A DNA stretch of 61,139 bases from an uncultured Mycoplasmatota bacterium (GCA_900554305.1 USGV01000008.1:1-61139); one strand, 5' to 3'; counted from the first letter of the stretch, positions 1-8,481 are shown. Made by a program: numbers and translations. Notes: generated by a model not told the origin, from the sequence alone.

Positions 1-13
1 TTTTAAAAATAAA

Positions 14-22
14 TGATATAAT
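14..22 (+). promoter_or_regulatory. Extended -10 promoter
   Basis: TGA followed by TATAAT at 17-22 is an extended -10 element. It lies about 40 bp before the first start codon. No good -35 is visible because the window begins here. Confidence 0.5.
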
Positions 23-63
23 TATCTAAACAACAAATAGTAATTTGAAAGTGAGGATTACAT

Positions 64-264
64 ATGCATAAAGGAAAAACTGGAATATTATTAATAATAT
101 TAGGAAATATATTGTACTTGGCTTATACCTTATTTTGTGGTAATGAAGTTACACCATTTAGTGAATTTAGTTCAGGTTTGTTATTAGGTTTATCAATAGG
201 AATTAATTTAACAGGAATAATATTATTGGTACTATATATTTCAAAAAATGAAAAAAATAAATGA
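64..264 (+). CDS. Small two-helix membrane protein, unknown function
   Basis: 66 residues with two hydrophobic stretches (about residues 6-24 and 37-59) separated by a short polar loop, and a lysine-rich tail. It is predicted to be a membrane hairpin with both ends on the same side. A good ribosome site (GTGAGGA) sits 8 bp upstream of the ATG. It is the first gene of a short run with the DUF4177-like gene and the flavodoxin. I do not recognise a family, and no function can be assigned. Confidence 0.65.
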   Translation: MHKGKTGILLIILGNILYLAYTLFCGNEVTPFSEFSSGLLLGLSIGINLTGIILLVLYISKNEKNK

Positions 265-292
265 TTATATAGAAAGGAAAGGTGGCAAAAAA

Positions 293-448
293 ATGTATAA
301 AACAGTTGTTATAGATTATTCGCCAAAAGCAGATAATATGGCACAAAAAGTAGAAGAAAAAGCAAATGAAATGTTAGAAAATGGCTATGAGTTAGTTACA
401 ATGTCAATTACAGGAACGGCAAAAGCAATTTTAGTATTTAAAAAGTAA
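293..448 (+). CDS. DUF4177-like small protein
   Basis: 51 residues. I chose the ATG at 293 because AAAGGTGG lies just upstream. An in-frame ATG at 248 would overlap the preceding gene and has no ribosome site. The pattern of an N-terminal YKTVV strand, an amphipathic helix with KVEEKANEM, then GYELVTMSI and a final AILVFKK strand fits the DUF4177 family. That family is a small beta-alpha-beta-beta fold of unknown function. It is likely cytosolic. Family assignment is from pattern only. Confidence 0.6.
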   Translation: MYKTVVIDYSPKADNMAQKVEEKANEMLENGYELVTMSITGTAKAILVFKK

Positions 449-465
449 ATAAAAAAGGAGTTTCT

Positions 466-1002
466 ATGAATAGTATTATAATATATGGTTCTCACTATGG
501 GACAACAAAACAATACGCAGAAGAACTTTCAAAAAGAACTAATATAAAAGCAATTTCTTTTAAAAAATTTAATCAACAAATAAATGATTATGATAATATT
601 ATTTATTTAGGTGCTTTGTATGCCGGTGGAGTATTAGGGATGTCAAAAACACTAAAAAAATTAAATAATATTTCAAACAAAAAAATTCTTATTGCAACAG
701 TTGGTCTTTCGGACCCAACGGATGAAGTAAATAAAAATAATATAAGGAATAATATAAAAAATCAGATACCAAAAGAAGTTCTTGAAAAAGCAAAAATCTT
801 CCATTTAAGAGGTGGAATAGATTATTCAAAATTAAACTTTGCCCATAAAACTATGATGAAATTGCTTTATAATGCAGTTAAGAATTTACCAAATGAAAAG
901 CAAACAGCTGAAGATAGAGCAATGATAGAAACTTATAACAAAAAGGTTAATTTTATTGATTTTTCTAGTTTAGATAAGATAGCTAATGAAATACAAAAAT
1001 AA
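466..1002 (+). CDS. Flavodoxin-domain protein
   Basis: 178 residues. The N-terminal strand ends in a phosphate-binding loop of flavodoxin type (GSHYGTT, about residues 8-14), followed by helix AEEL and a second strand with YLGALYAGG that would contact the FMN ring. The size and the HLRGG and YSKL segments in the second half resemble flavodoxin-like protoporphyrinogen oxidase relatives (HemG/FldA-type), but no haem genes are nearby. It is most likely an FMN-binding electron carrier or quinone/flavin reductase in the cytosol. The ribosome site AAAGGAG is well placed, and a terminator follows at 1021. Confidence 0.75.
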   Translation: MNSIIIYGSHYGTTKQYAEELSKRTNIKAISFKKFNQQINDYDNIIYLGALYAGGVLGMSKTLKKLNNISNKKILIATVGLSDPTDEVNKNNIRNNIKNQIPKEVLEKAKIFHLRGGIDYSKLNFAHKTMMKLLYNAVKNLPNEKQTAEDRAMIETYNKKVNFIDFSSLDKIANEIQK

Positions 1003-1020
1003 AGACAAATTACAACTTAT

Positions 1021-1046
1021 AAAGTAGATTTATTCTACTTTTTCTT
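1021..1046 (+). terminator. Rho-independent terminator after flavodoxin gene
   Basis: An 8-bp perfect stem (AAAGTAGA / TCTACTTT, 1021-1028 with 1034-1041) with a 5-nt loop, followed by a T-rich run. The next promoter begins within 20 bp. Confidence 0.8.
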
Positions 1047-1060
1047 TTGGATTAAAAGTA

Positions 1061-1069
1061 TGATATAAT
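1061..1069 (+). promoter_or_regulatory. Extended -10 promoter for rbgA
   Basis: TGA-TATAAT, an extended -10 element, lies 32 bp before the rbgA start and directly after the terminator T-run. No convincing -35 is seen, as expected for an extended -10 promoter. Confidence 0.55.
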
Positions 1070-1100
1070 GGAATAGATTTAAAACGAGGAAGTGATAATT

Positions 1101-1985
1101 ATGGCAAATGAAGAAAAAGGATTTCAAAAGAATAATATTCATTGGTATCCAGGACATATGGCTAAGACGAAAAGAGAGATTAAAGAAAAGTTAGATTTGA
1201 TTGATATTGTTTATGAAGTTATTGATGCTAGAATGCCTAAATCGTCTAAGATTGTTGATATTGATGATTTGATAAAGAATAAGCCTAGAATTTTAATTAT
1301 GACAAAATATGATTTATGTGATAGGAAGGAAACTGATAAGTTTATTTCTTACTATGAGAATTTAGGATATCAAGTAATTCCTGTAGATTTGATGAGTGGT
1401 ACTAATGTAAAAAAAATTATAGAGGCTAGTGAAGTTGTTTTAGAAAGTGAAAATGAAAAGCGGAAAGCTAAAGGGTTAAAACCTAGAAATATTCGAGCTT
1501 TAATTTTAGGAGTACCTAATGCTGGAAAAAGTACATTAATTAATCGTTTGGTTGGGAAAAAAAGTGCTGGTGTTGGTAATAAGCCTGGGTTTACTAAGAG
1601 TTTAAGTTGGATTCGTATTCATAAAAATATAGATTTATTAGATACACCTGGTATTTTATGGCCAAAGTTGGAAGATCAAGAATCTGCTCATGTTTTAGCA
1701 AGTTTCTCTTCTATTAAAGAAGAAATTTTAAATGAAGATCAAATAGCTGCGTTTATTTTGAAAAAATTGTATGCTTTATATCCTAAGGCTTTAGAAGAGC
1801 GTTATGGTATAGATGAGTTAGATGATGATTTGATTGAAGCATATGATATTATTGCTAGTCGTAGAGGAGCACTTACTAAAGGTGGAGTTGCTGATTATGA
1901 AAGAGTTTCTCGTATTATTTTGCAAGACTTTAAAAATGGATATTTTGGACCTATTACATTTGATAGGTTGACAGAAAAAGAATAA
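1101..1985 (+). CDS. rbgA: Ribosome biogenesis GTPase RbgA (YlqF)
   Basis: 294 residues, the usual length. It is a circularly permuted GTPase: G4 (TKYD, residues 68-71) comes before G1 (GVPNAGKST, 137-145) and G3 (DTPG, 181-184). The N-terminal WYPGHMAK motif is diagnostic of YlqF/RbgA. In B. subtilis RbgA is needed for late assembly of the 50S subunit. The ATG at 1101 was chosen because GAGGA lies 10 bp upstream; the in-frame GTG at 1092 is directly adjacent to that site and cannot use it. It is followed by rnhB, as in B. subtilis. Confidence 0.95.
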   Translation: MANEEKGFQKNNIHWYPGHMAKTKREIKEKLDLIDIVYEVIDARMPKSSKIVDIDDLIKNKPRILIMTKYDLCDRKETDKFISYYENLGYQVIPVDLMSGTNVKKIIEASEVVLESENEKRKAKGLKPRNIRALILGVPNAGKSTLINRLVGKKSAGVGNKPGFTKSLSWIRIHKNIDLLDTPGILWPKLEDQESAHVLASFSSIKEEILNEDQIAAFILKKLYALYPKALEERYGIDELDDDLIEAYDIIASRRGALTKGGVADYERVSRIILQDFKNGYFGPITFDRLTEKE

Positions 1986-2004
1986 AATAATTATTCTTTT
2001 TTTA
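1976..2004 (+). terminator. Terminator overlapping the rbgA stop codon
   Basis: Stem AAAGAATAA / TTATTCTTT (about 1977-1985 with 1991-1999), 5-nt loop, then a T-run. The rbgA TAA is inside the left arm. A TAGAAT -10-like box preceded by TGA follows near 2013. Confidence 0.75.
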
Positions 2005-2042
2005 TATTTGTGATAGAATAAAAATGGATTTGAGGTAAAGTT

Positions 2043-3026
2043 ATGACAAAACAAGAAATATTTGAAAAATTAGAAGAATTAAATTTAGACAAAAGTAAAT
2101 ATATTATTATTGGTGGTGCTAGTTTAGTATGTCAAGATGTTTTAGATGAGACTGAGGACATTGATCTTGCCTGTAGTAGAGAAGTATTTGATTCTTTGGA
2201 TTGGCCAGTAAGGGTAGAATATGGTTCTGAAATAAAATATAAAGACTGTTTTGATATTGATTATAATTTGTATGATTTAGAGCATATAGATATTATTGAT
2301 GGATATCAATGTAGTGATTTAGTTGCTTGTTATGAGTTGAAAAAAAGTATGAATAAGCCAAAAGATAAGAAACTTATTCAGAAATTAGAACTTATGGTAT
2401 GTAGTCGTGATAATTATTATTTTGAACGTAAATTAAGAGAACAGGGTATTACATTGGTTGCTGGTGTTGATGAAGTGGGGCGTGGTCCTTTAGTTGGACC
2501 TGTTGTTGCAGCTTGTGTTATTTTGCCAGAGGATTTTTCTTTAGATGGGCTTACTGATTCTAAAAAGTTAAGTGAGAAAAAAAGAGACTATTATTATGAT
2601 GAAATTATGAGGCAAGCTGTTAGTGTTGGTGTCGGCATTATTTCAGAAAAAACGATAGATGAAGTTAATATTTATGAAGCAACAAAACTTGCGATGAAAG
2701 AAGCTATTTCTAATTGCAGTGTTAGACCAGAACATATTTTGATTGATGCTATGCCATTATCTATTGATATTCCAACTACTTCTATTATTAAGGGTGATTT
2801 TAAAAGTATTACGATTAGTGCTGCTAGTGTAATTGCTAAAGTTACTAGAGATAGGATGTTAGATGAATTAGATAAAAAGTATCCGATGTATGATTTTAAA
2901 GATAATAAAGGATATCCTACTAAAAAACATTTGGAAGCAATTGATAAATATGGTATTATTCCAGAACATCGTAGGAGTTATGGTCCAGTGCGGGATTATG
3001 TAGAAAAACAGCTTTCACTTTTTTAA
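2043..3026 (+). CDS. rnhB: Ribonuclease HII with N-terminal nucleotidyltransferase-like domain
   Basis: 327 residues, against about 200-260 for ordinary RNase HII. The C-terminal part (about 137-320) is a complete RNase HII, which cuts RNA in RNA/DNA hybrids and at misincorporated ribonucleotides. D143 and E144 sit in the DEVGRG motif, D235 in ILIDAM, and D270 in AKVTRDR. The N-terminal 120 residues resemble AbiEii/DUF6036-type nucleotidyltransferase folds: GGAS at 24-27, EDIDL at 38-42, a possible third acid in DID at 71-73, and a KPKD-type segment near 105-108. The last five residues are QLSLF, matching the sliding-clamp binding motif. The ATG has a GAGGT site. There is no internal stop or frameshift, so the fusion is genuine in this sequence. 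RNase HII identity is secure; the N-terminal domain is a pattern-based call. Confidence 0.93.
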   Translation: MTKQEIFEKLEELNLDKSKYIIIGGASLVCQDVLDETEDIDLACSREVFDSLDWPVRVEYGSEIKYKDCFDIDYNLYDLEHIDIIDGYQCSDLVACYELKKSMNKPKDKKLIQKLELMVCSRDNYYFERKLREQGITLVAGVDEVGRGPLVGPVVAACVILPEDFSLDGLTDSKKLSEKKRDYYYDEIMRQAVSVGVGIISEKTIDEVNIYEATKLAMKEAISNCSVRPEHILIDAMPLSIDIPTTSIIKGDFKSITISAASVIAKVTRDRMLDELDKKYPMYDFKDNKGYPTKKHLEAIDKYGIIPEHRRSYGPVRDYVEKQLSLF

Positions 3027-3073
3027 GGTTATTTGTCGTTTTGTATAATAATATAAGTGAAGAAAATATTTTG

Positions 3074-3102
3074 TTGACAAAATTATAAAATATTAGTATA
3101 AG
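3074..3102 (+). promoter_or_regulatory. Promoter of topA
   Basis: TTGACA (3074-3079), 17-bp spacer, TATAAG (3097-3102): a perfect -35 with a near-consensus -10. It lies 25 bp before the topA start, which has a strong AAGGAGG ribosome site. Confidence 0.8.
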
Positions 3103-3126
3103 TATATAGAGTTAAGGAGGCGTTTC

Positions 3127-5157
3127 ATGTCAAAGAATTTAGTGATTGTCGAAAGCCCAAGTAAAAGCAAAACCATCGAGAAATACTTAGGTAAAGATTA
3201 TAAAGTTGTTTCTTCTAAGGGACATATTCGTGATTTAGCAACAACTGGTCAATATGGGCTTGGTGTTGATATTGAGCATGGATTTGCACCTAATTATGTT
3301 CCTATTAAGGGTAAAGGTAGCATTATTAAAGAATTGAAGAAAGACGTTAAAGATAGTGATATGATTTATCTTGCAAGCGACCCTGACCGTGAAGGAGAGG
3401 CAATTGCTTGGCATTTAAAAGATGCTTTGGGTATCAAAGATAATCAATATAAGCGAATCTTATTTCATGAAATTACGCATGATAAAGTATTAGATGCTAT
3501 CAAACATCCTACAGTAATAGATGATAATTTAGTTAAAAGTCAAGAAACTCGTAGAATTTTAGATCGAATTATTGGTTTTCGTCTTTCTAAGTTATTACAA
3601 AGTAAAATAGGAGCTAAAAGTGCAGGTCGTGTACAAAGTGTAGCATTAAAACTAATTGTTGATCGTGAAAGAGAAATAGATGCTTTTAATCCTGAAGAAT
3701 ATTGGACGATAACTGCAATATTTCCAGATTATGAAGCTGTATTATTTAAATATAAAACTGATGATATTGAGTTAAAGTGTGAAGAAGATGCTAATCGTGT
3801 TCTTGAGGCACTTGGTGATATCTATATTGTAGAATCAATTGAAAAAAAGGAAAAGTCTAAGAAAAGTAAATTTCCATTTATTACTTCTACATTACAACAA
3901 GAAGCTTCAACAAAGTTAGGCTTTCCAGCAAAGAAAACTATGAGTATTGCTCAAAAGTTATATGAAGGTGTAGATTTAGAGAATGAAACTGTTGGTTTAA
4001 TTACTTATATGAGAACAGATTCTACTCGTTTATCTGATGATTTCGTTATACCTGCTAGAAAATATATTGAAGAAGTTTATGGTAAAAATTATGTAGGTTT
4101 TGCTAAGCAAAGTAAGAAAAAGGATAATGTACAAGATGCACACGAAGCGATTCGTCCTACTAGTGTAATGCGTACACCAGAGAAAGTTAAACCATTTTTA
4201 AAACCTGATGAATTTAAATTATATTCTTTGATTTATAAACGTACACTTGCATCACTTATGGCAGATGCTAAAGTAAATCAAACAACAATTATTTTTGATA
4301 ATAATGATTATAAGTTTAAAACTACAGGACAGCTTTTACTATTTGAAGGTTATCTAAAGATATATAAAGACTATGAGTCAAGTGAAGATAAGATTCTTCC
4401 TGAAATTAATGATAAGCAAGAGTGTGTTGCGACAGATGTTTCTAGTGAACAACATTTTACTAAACCTCCAGCAAGATATACAGAAGCTAAACTTATTAAA
4501 GAATTGGAAGAGTTAGGTATTGGTCGTCCTTCTACATATGCAAAGATTATTGATACGATTAAAGAACGTAATTATGTAGAAATGGTGGATAAGAAATTTA
4601 AACCTACGGAGATGGGAATTGAAACTACAGATAAATTACAGGAGTTTTTTAGTGACTTGATTAATGTAGAGTATACTCGTGATATGGAAGAGGATTTGGA
4701 TAAAGTTGCTGAAGGAAAAGAAGTATGGAATGAGTTATTAGCTAATTTTTATCAGCTATTTGAACCTCGTGTTAAGAATGCTTTTTCCGATATGGAGAAG
4801 AAGGCTCCAGAAGAAACTGGTGAAGTTTGTCCAGAATGTGGTAGTCCATTAGTTGTTCGCAATGGTCGTTATGGAGAGTTTGTTGCATGTTCTAATTATC
4901 CAACATGTAAATATATTAAGAAAGAAAAAGTAGAAGAAGTAGTTATTATGGATTGTCCTAATTGTGATGGTAAAATTGTTGAAAAGAAGACTCGTAAGGG
5001 TAAAATCTTCTATGGATGTCAGAACTATCCTAAATGTAAATTTGCCTCATGGGATAAGCCAGTTCCTGGAAAATGTCCGGAATGTGGTAATTACATGATA
5101 GAAAAAAACGGCAAGATAAAGTGTAGCAATTGTTCTTATGAAGAGAGTCAATCTTAG
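3127..5157 (+). CDS. topA: DNA topoisomerase I
   Basis: 676 residues. A type IA topoisomerase that relaxes negative supercoils. The Toprim domain is at the N-terminus (IVESPSKSKTIEKYLG, then SDPDREGEA). The active tyrosine is Y294 in YMRTDSTR. Three C-terminal four-cysteine zinc-ribbon modules follow (CPECG...C...C, CPNCD...C...C, CPECG...C...C). The last is shorter and its final pair is CSNC. There is a strong ribosome site and its own promoter. It sits between rnhB and xerC as in B. subtilis, but dprA and trmFO are missing from the block. Confidence 0.97.
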   Translation: MSKNLVIVESPSKSKTIEKYLGKDYKVVSSKGHIRDLATTGQYGLGVDIEHGFAPNYVPIKGKGSIIKELKKDVKDSDMIYLASDPDREGEAIAWHLKDALGIKDNQYKRILFHEITHDKVLDAIKHPTVIDDNLVKSQETRRILDRIIGFRLSKLLQSKIGAKSAGRVQSVALKLIVDREREIDAFNPEEYWTITAIFPDYEAVLFKYKTDDIELKCEEDANRVLEALGDIYIVESIEKKEKSKKSKFPFITSTLQQEASTKLGFPAKKTMSIAQKLYEGVDLENETVGLITYMRTDSTRLSDDFVIPARKYIEEVYGKNYVGFAKQSKKKDNVQDAHEAIRPTSVMRTPEKVKPFLKPDEFKLYSLIYKRTLASLMADAKVNQTTIIFDNNDYKFKTTGQLLLFEGYLKIYKDYESSEDKILPEINDKQECVATDVSSEQHFTKPPARYTEAKLIKELEELGIGRPSTYAKIIDTIKERNYVEMVDKKFKPTEMGIETTDKLQEFFSDLINVEYTRDMEEDLDKVAEGKEVWNELLANFYQLFEPRVKNAFSDMEKKAPEETGEVCPECGSPLVVRNGRYGEFVACSNYPTCKYIKKEKVEEVVIMDCPNCDGKIVEKKTRKGKIFYGCQNYPKCKFASWDKPVPGKCPECGNYMIEKNGKIKCSNCSYEESQS

Positions 5158-5174
5158 CTAGATTGATTTTTTTC
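5148..5174 (+). terminator. Terminator overlapping the topA stop codon
   Basis: Perfect 7-bp stem (TCAATCT / AGATTGA, 5148-5154 with 5160-5166), loop TAGCT containing the topA stop, then a run of T. An extended -10 (TGT-TATAAT, 5183-5191) for the next gene follows immediately. Confidence 0.85.
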
Positions 5175-5215
5175 GCTTTTTATGTTATAATAAAGCCAAA
5201 TTAGGGGGGGATATT

Positions 5216-6577
5216 ATGGCCGGTGGAAATATTCAATACTTTTTAGTAGCACAAGAGAATGAACATCAAGATTTTTCTATTATTCCTATTTATACTAATG
5301 ACTATTCTGATAAAGATGGTTATGAAATGTCACGATCTGGTAAGTTAGAGAAAATAGATTTATTTACTACTCGCTTCGGTAGTGAAGATCATTTGATTAA
5401 TTATTTGTATGAAGCAGGTAGAATTAGTAATAAGGATGTTAAACTTTATATTGTATTTCAACCTAAGAAAAATAGTGATTTAAAATTTTATGAAGTTTTA
5501 TACAACCATAATAATAATTCAGACATAGTGGATTTAAGAAATATAGCAGCTTTTAGCTTAGGAATAGGTGGAGATAAACCTTATTATAGAGCGGAAAATA
5601 TATTACGTAGATTTTATGCTTTAGCAGATCAATCCAATCAATTTTATAATATGTTAGCTTCTAATATGACTAATATTTATGGTAAGTTTTTAGATTATTT
5701 TAAAACTAAACATCGTTATGATGGTGTAGAAGAGCTTAGAAAGTTTGAAGGCGGTTGGGCATTTCGTTCTTATACTTTGCTTAGAAATCTTGTTGAAGCT
5801 CAGGAAAGATATAAAAACTTAATGACTATGCGTGGAAACGTGTTTGAAAATGCAAGTTCTGTTATTAGAGCAAATGAACGTAGAAGATTAAAAGTAAAAG
5901 AGGAGCTTTTGTTACAACTTGATCCGGAATATGATCCAAATCAGTTGTCTTTATTTGATTATGCTAAAATGCTTGACCAAGAAGAACAAAAAGCATCTGA
6001 ACCATTAGCTGCTGTAGAAGAACCTACTATTGTAGAAGAAAAAACTCATAGTTCTAAAATTAAAAAGCCAGTATTTAGAACAGAAGATATACCTACTTAT
6101 AGCGAGGTTCCTTGGGCAGAAAAAAGAAGATTTGCTATGAGTATTTTGACTCATTTACCAAGAGGTACTTTTAAGGAAACTGATGGTGGTAAAAAAGTAG
6201 AATTTAATCCAGAAATATTTTCTATTCCTATTGATGATTATCATCAGATGTGTTTTAATCGATATTTAAATAAGACTATGAAAAGAAGAGTTTCTTCTCT
6301 TAGTTTTACTAGAGCACTTATTGATGAGGAACATAGGAAGGGTAATTACTATACGCGTCAGTCTGAGTCAGAACTTTATATTGGTGAGAAAAATCTAAAT
6401 AGTTATTTCTATAATCATGATGATGCTTTAAATCGTGCTTATGCGTGGTGTCGGTTATATACTGAATATCGGGAATTAGAGCAGCAATATTTAGAACAGA
6501 TTTCTCCAAATGATACTCGTGAAAATGAGGGAAGTGGTGCTTATGTTAAAAAAAGAAACGGAGAAAACAATTCATAA
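5216..6577 (+). CDS. Orphan cytosolic protein with a clamp-binding-like motif
   Basis: 453 residues, no signal peptide or membrane segment. The first 110 residues look like a mixed alpha/beta domain. Residues 125-235 are helical and charged. A low-complexity acidic linker (about 255-280) leads to a second domain (about 290-435). Residues 243-247 are QLSLF, which fits the QL(S/D)LF motif that binds the beta sliding clamp; the same five residues end the nearby RNase HII. The gene has its own extended -10 promoter and a strong AGGGGGGG site, and its end overlaps the xerC start region. I do not recognise a family. A role in DNA replication or repair is suggested only by the motif and the topA-xerC context. 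Confidence 0.85.
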   Translation: MAGGNIQYFLVAQENEHQDFSIIPIYTNDYSDKDGYEMSRSGKLEKIDLFTTRFGSEDHLINYLYEAGRISNKDVKLYIVFQPKKNSDLKFYEVLYNHNNNSDIVDLRNIAAFSLGIGGDKPYYRAENILRRFYALADQSNQFYNMLASNMTNIYGKFLDYFKTKHRYDGVEELRKFEGGWAFRSYTLLRNLVEAQERYKNLMTMRGNVFENASSVIRANERRRLKVKEELLLQLDPEYDPNQLSLFDYAKMLDQEEQKASEPLAAVEEPTIVEEKTHSSKIKKPVFRTEDIPTYSEVPWAEKRRFAMSILTHLPRGTFKETDGGKKVEFNPEIFSIPIDDYHQMCFNRYLNKTMKRRVSSLSFTRALIDEEHRKGNYYTRQSESELYIGEKNLNSYFYNHDDALNRAYAWCRLYTEYRELEQQYLEQISPNDTRENEGSGAYVKKRNGENNS

Positions 6578-7463
6578 TTATTTGGATTATTTAAAATATC
6601 AAAAGAACTATTCGGACTATACTATTGATAATTATTGCAGGGATATATTAGAATTTTTAGATTATTTAGATAGGGAAGTATTAGATTATAAAAGCGTTGT
6701 CTATAGTGATTTACGCTTTTTTCTCATGTATTTAAAAGATGAGAAAAAAGATAAGAATTCTTCTATTGATAGAAAGTTAAGTTCTTTACGAGGTTTTTAT
6801 CAGTATTTAGCTAATGAAGGGATTGTTTCCAATAATGTTTTTTCTTTATTAAATGGTCCTAAAAAGGAGAAGAAACTTCCTAGATATTTCGAATATAATG
6901 AGTTAGAATCTTTATTTGAGGTTTGTGATTTATCTAATGCCTTGGGACAAAGAGATCGCTTAATTTTAGAAATGCTTTATGCTACAGGCGTTCGTGTTGG
7001 AGAACTTGTTTCTATTAAAGTTTCTGATATTAATTTTAGTAGTCGTACTATTTTAATTTTAGGAAAGGGTAATAAAGAAAGAATTGTTCCTTATGGAGAC
7101 TATTGTGAGGAAATTTTAAAGTTATATTTAAAAGATGGTTATTTATCTTTGAATAATCAAAATAGTCCGTATTTGTTTTTAAATGCTAGAGGAGGAAAAC
7201 TTACTGAACGTGGTGTAAGGTATTTACTTGAAGAGATTATTAAAAAGACTAGTGTACAGAAAAATATTTCTCCTCATATGATTCGTCATAGTTTTGCAAC
7301 TCATTTATTAAATCAAGGTTGTGATTTGATGACGGTACAAAAATTACTTGGACATGAGAGTATTAAAGCAACTCAAATTTATACACATGTTACAACAGAT
7401 CGTTTAAGAAGTGTATATCAGAATAGTTTTCCTAGAGCTAGAATTGATTCTGATGATAAGTAG
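6543..7463 (+). CDS. xerC: Tyrosine recombinase XerC-type (CodV)
   Basis: 306 residues, the normal XerC/D length. An N-terminal SAM-like core-binding domain (1-95) is followed by the catalytic domain with R151 (TGVRVGEL), K175 (GKGNKER), H245 and R248 (SPHMIRHS), H271 (LGHES) and nucleophile Y280 (IYTH). All six catalytic residues are present. It resolves chromosome dimers at dif. The ATG at 6543 was chosen over in-frame starts at 6510 and 6525 because the family N-terminus begins here and GAGGG lies 11 bp upstream. It overlaps the end of the preceding gene by 35 bp. The position after topA matches codV of B. subtilis, so this is a housekeeping recombinase, not a phage integrase. Confidence 0.92.
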   Translation: MLKKETEKTIHNYLDYLKYQKNYSDYTIDNYCRDILEFLDYLDREVLDYKSVVYSDLRFFLMYLKDEKKDKNSSIDRKLSSLRGFYQYLANEGIVSNNVFSLLNGPKKEKKLPRYFEYNELESLFEVCDLSNALGQRDRLILEMLYATGVRVGELVSIKVSDINFSSRTILILGKGNKERIVPYGDYCEEILKLYLKDGYLSLNNQNSPYLFLNARGGKLTERGVRYLLEEIIKKTSVQKNISPHMIRHSFATHLLNQGCDLMTVQKLLGHESIKATQIYTHVTTDRLRSVYQNSFPRARIDSDDK

Positions 7464-7486
7464 CAGTTGTAGAAAGGTGTAATCGT

Positions 7487-8371
7487 ATGGAAGATTTTAA
7501 TAAAGAAATATTACAGATTTTTAATAATTTAACGGCAATTCGTGAAGAGGAATTTTTAGAGGGAGTAGTAGGTGAGGAAAGAGTCCGTTTGTTGGAAAAA
7601 CATGTTAGGGATGTTTTTCGTGGTGTTATTACTGAAGGTAAATCTATTTCTCAACCAGATTTATATCAATTTCCTATGAAGATACAAAAAGCTATTGAAC
7701 TCTATTCAGGTTCTTGTTTTACTAAGATAAATGGTTTCTTACGTCAACATCAAGGTTATGTTAAGGGGACTGGTGAAAAAGTAGAAGATTTAGATTTAGT
7801 TACTTTTGAAACAAAAGAATATGATTTAGAGGGAGTAATTGATTCTTTAGATTTTGCGATTGATAAGTGTAAGAGTGAAGAAGACTTTTTACTTTTCCGA
7901 GGTTGTGATTTAGCACAGTTTAAAGATTTAGGTGTTTCTTCTTTAGAAGATTTAGAATTATCTGTAGGAAAATCTTTCGTTGAACATTCTTTTTTATCTA
8001 CAACAACTTCGTTAGGAGGTCAATTTACCACGTCTTCTCCAATTGTTTTAGCTATTCATGTTCCAGCAGGAAGTAGTTTTCTTCCTATGGATTCACAACT
8101 GGCATTGAAAGGAGAAGAGGAAGTGTTGTTAGAAAGAGAAACGATGTTTTCTATTGGTGGTGTAGAAAAAATTGGTGATCAATGTTTTGTGTATATGAGG
8201 TCTACTTCTTTACAGAAGGAGATTGTACGTGATGTTGATAGTATTCATTTAACTGATAAAGATGAAAATCTTCATCTTTCTAGTTCTTTTGATGATGATT
8301 ATGATAGTGAACTTTCTGATATGCTTGATGATGGTGATGATTTTACAGATTCTACTTCTTTTAAAAAGTGA
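7487..8371 (+). CDS. ADP-ribosyltransferase fold protein (R-S-E class)
   Basis: 294 residues with the hallmark order of the ADP-ribosylating exotoxin fold (C3/iota/VIP2-like). A YSGSC..INGFLR segment (73-86) matches the N-terminal NAD-site helix motif. R138 lies in LLFRG, an S-F-L-S-T-T core in 168-173, and E210-x-E212 just before VLLERETMF supplies the catalytic ExE typical of arginine-directed enzymes. The likely reaction is transfer of ADP-ribose from NAD+ to a protein or other target. There is no signal peptide, no membrane segment and no obvious secretion domain. The C-terminus (265-290) is strongly acidic and Ser/Asp-rich. It lies 23 bp after xerC with its own AAAGGTG site. The target is unknown. 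It may act inside the cell or leave by an unrecognised route. Confidence 0.82.
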   Translation: MEDFNKEILQIFNNLTAIREEEFLEGVVGEERVRLLEKHVRDVFRGVITEGKSISQPDLYQFPMKIQKAIELYSGSCFTKINGFLRQHQGYVKGTGEKVEDLDLVTFETKEYDLEGVIDSLDFAIDKCKSEEDFLLFRGCDLAQFKDLGVSSLEDLELSVGKSFVEHSFLSTTTSLGGQFTTSSPIVLAIHVPAGSSFLPMDSQLALKGEEEVLLERETMFSIGGVEKIGDQCFVYMRSTSLQKEIVRDVDSIHLTDKDENLHLSSSFDDDYDSELSDMLDDGDDFTDSTSFKK

Positions 8372-8451
8372 GTTAGATAAAAATACAAGACAATATTATG
8401 AGATATTGGCTTTTTTCTTTGTTTTTCTTTTCAAATATGTTATATTTGCGA

Positions 8452-8457
8452 TATAAT
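8452..8457 (+). promoter_or_regulatory. -10 box of the comN-secDF promoter
   Basis: TATAAT at 8452-8457, 25 bp before the comN start, in an A/T-rich leader. The -35 is unclear. Confidence 0.4.
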
Positions 8458-8481
8458 GTTATTAGTTTGGTAGGTGATGTT

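Noticed and set aside
1818..2054. 78-residue minus-strand frame across the rbgA end
   Set aside because: It crosses the rbgA terminator and has no coding character or start signals.
6543..7463. Tyrosine recombinase as sign of an integrated element
   Set aside because: Length, full XerC motif set and position after topA match codV. No attachment repeats or phage genes are near.
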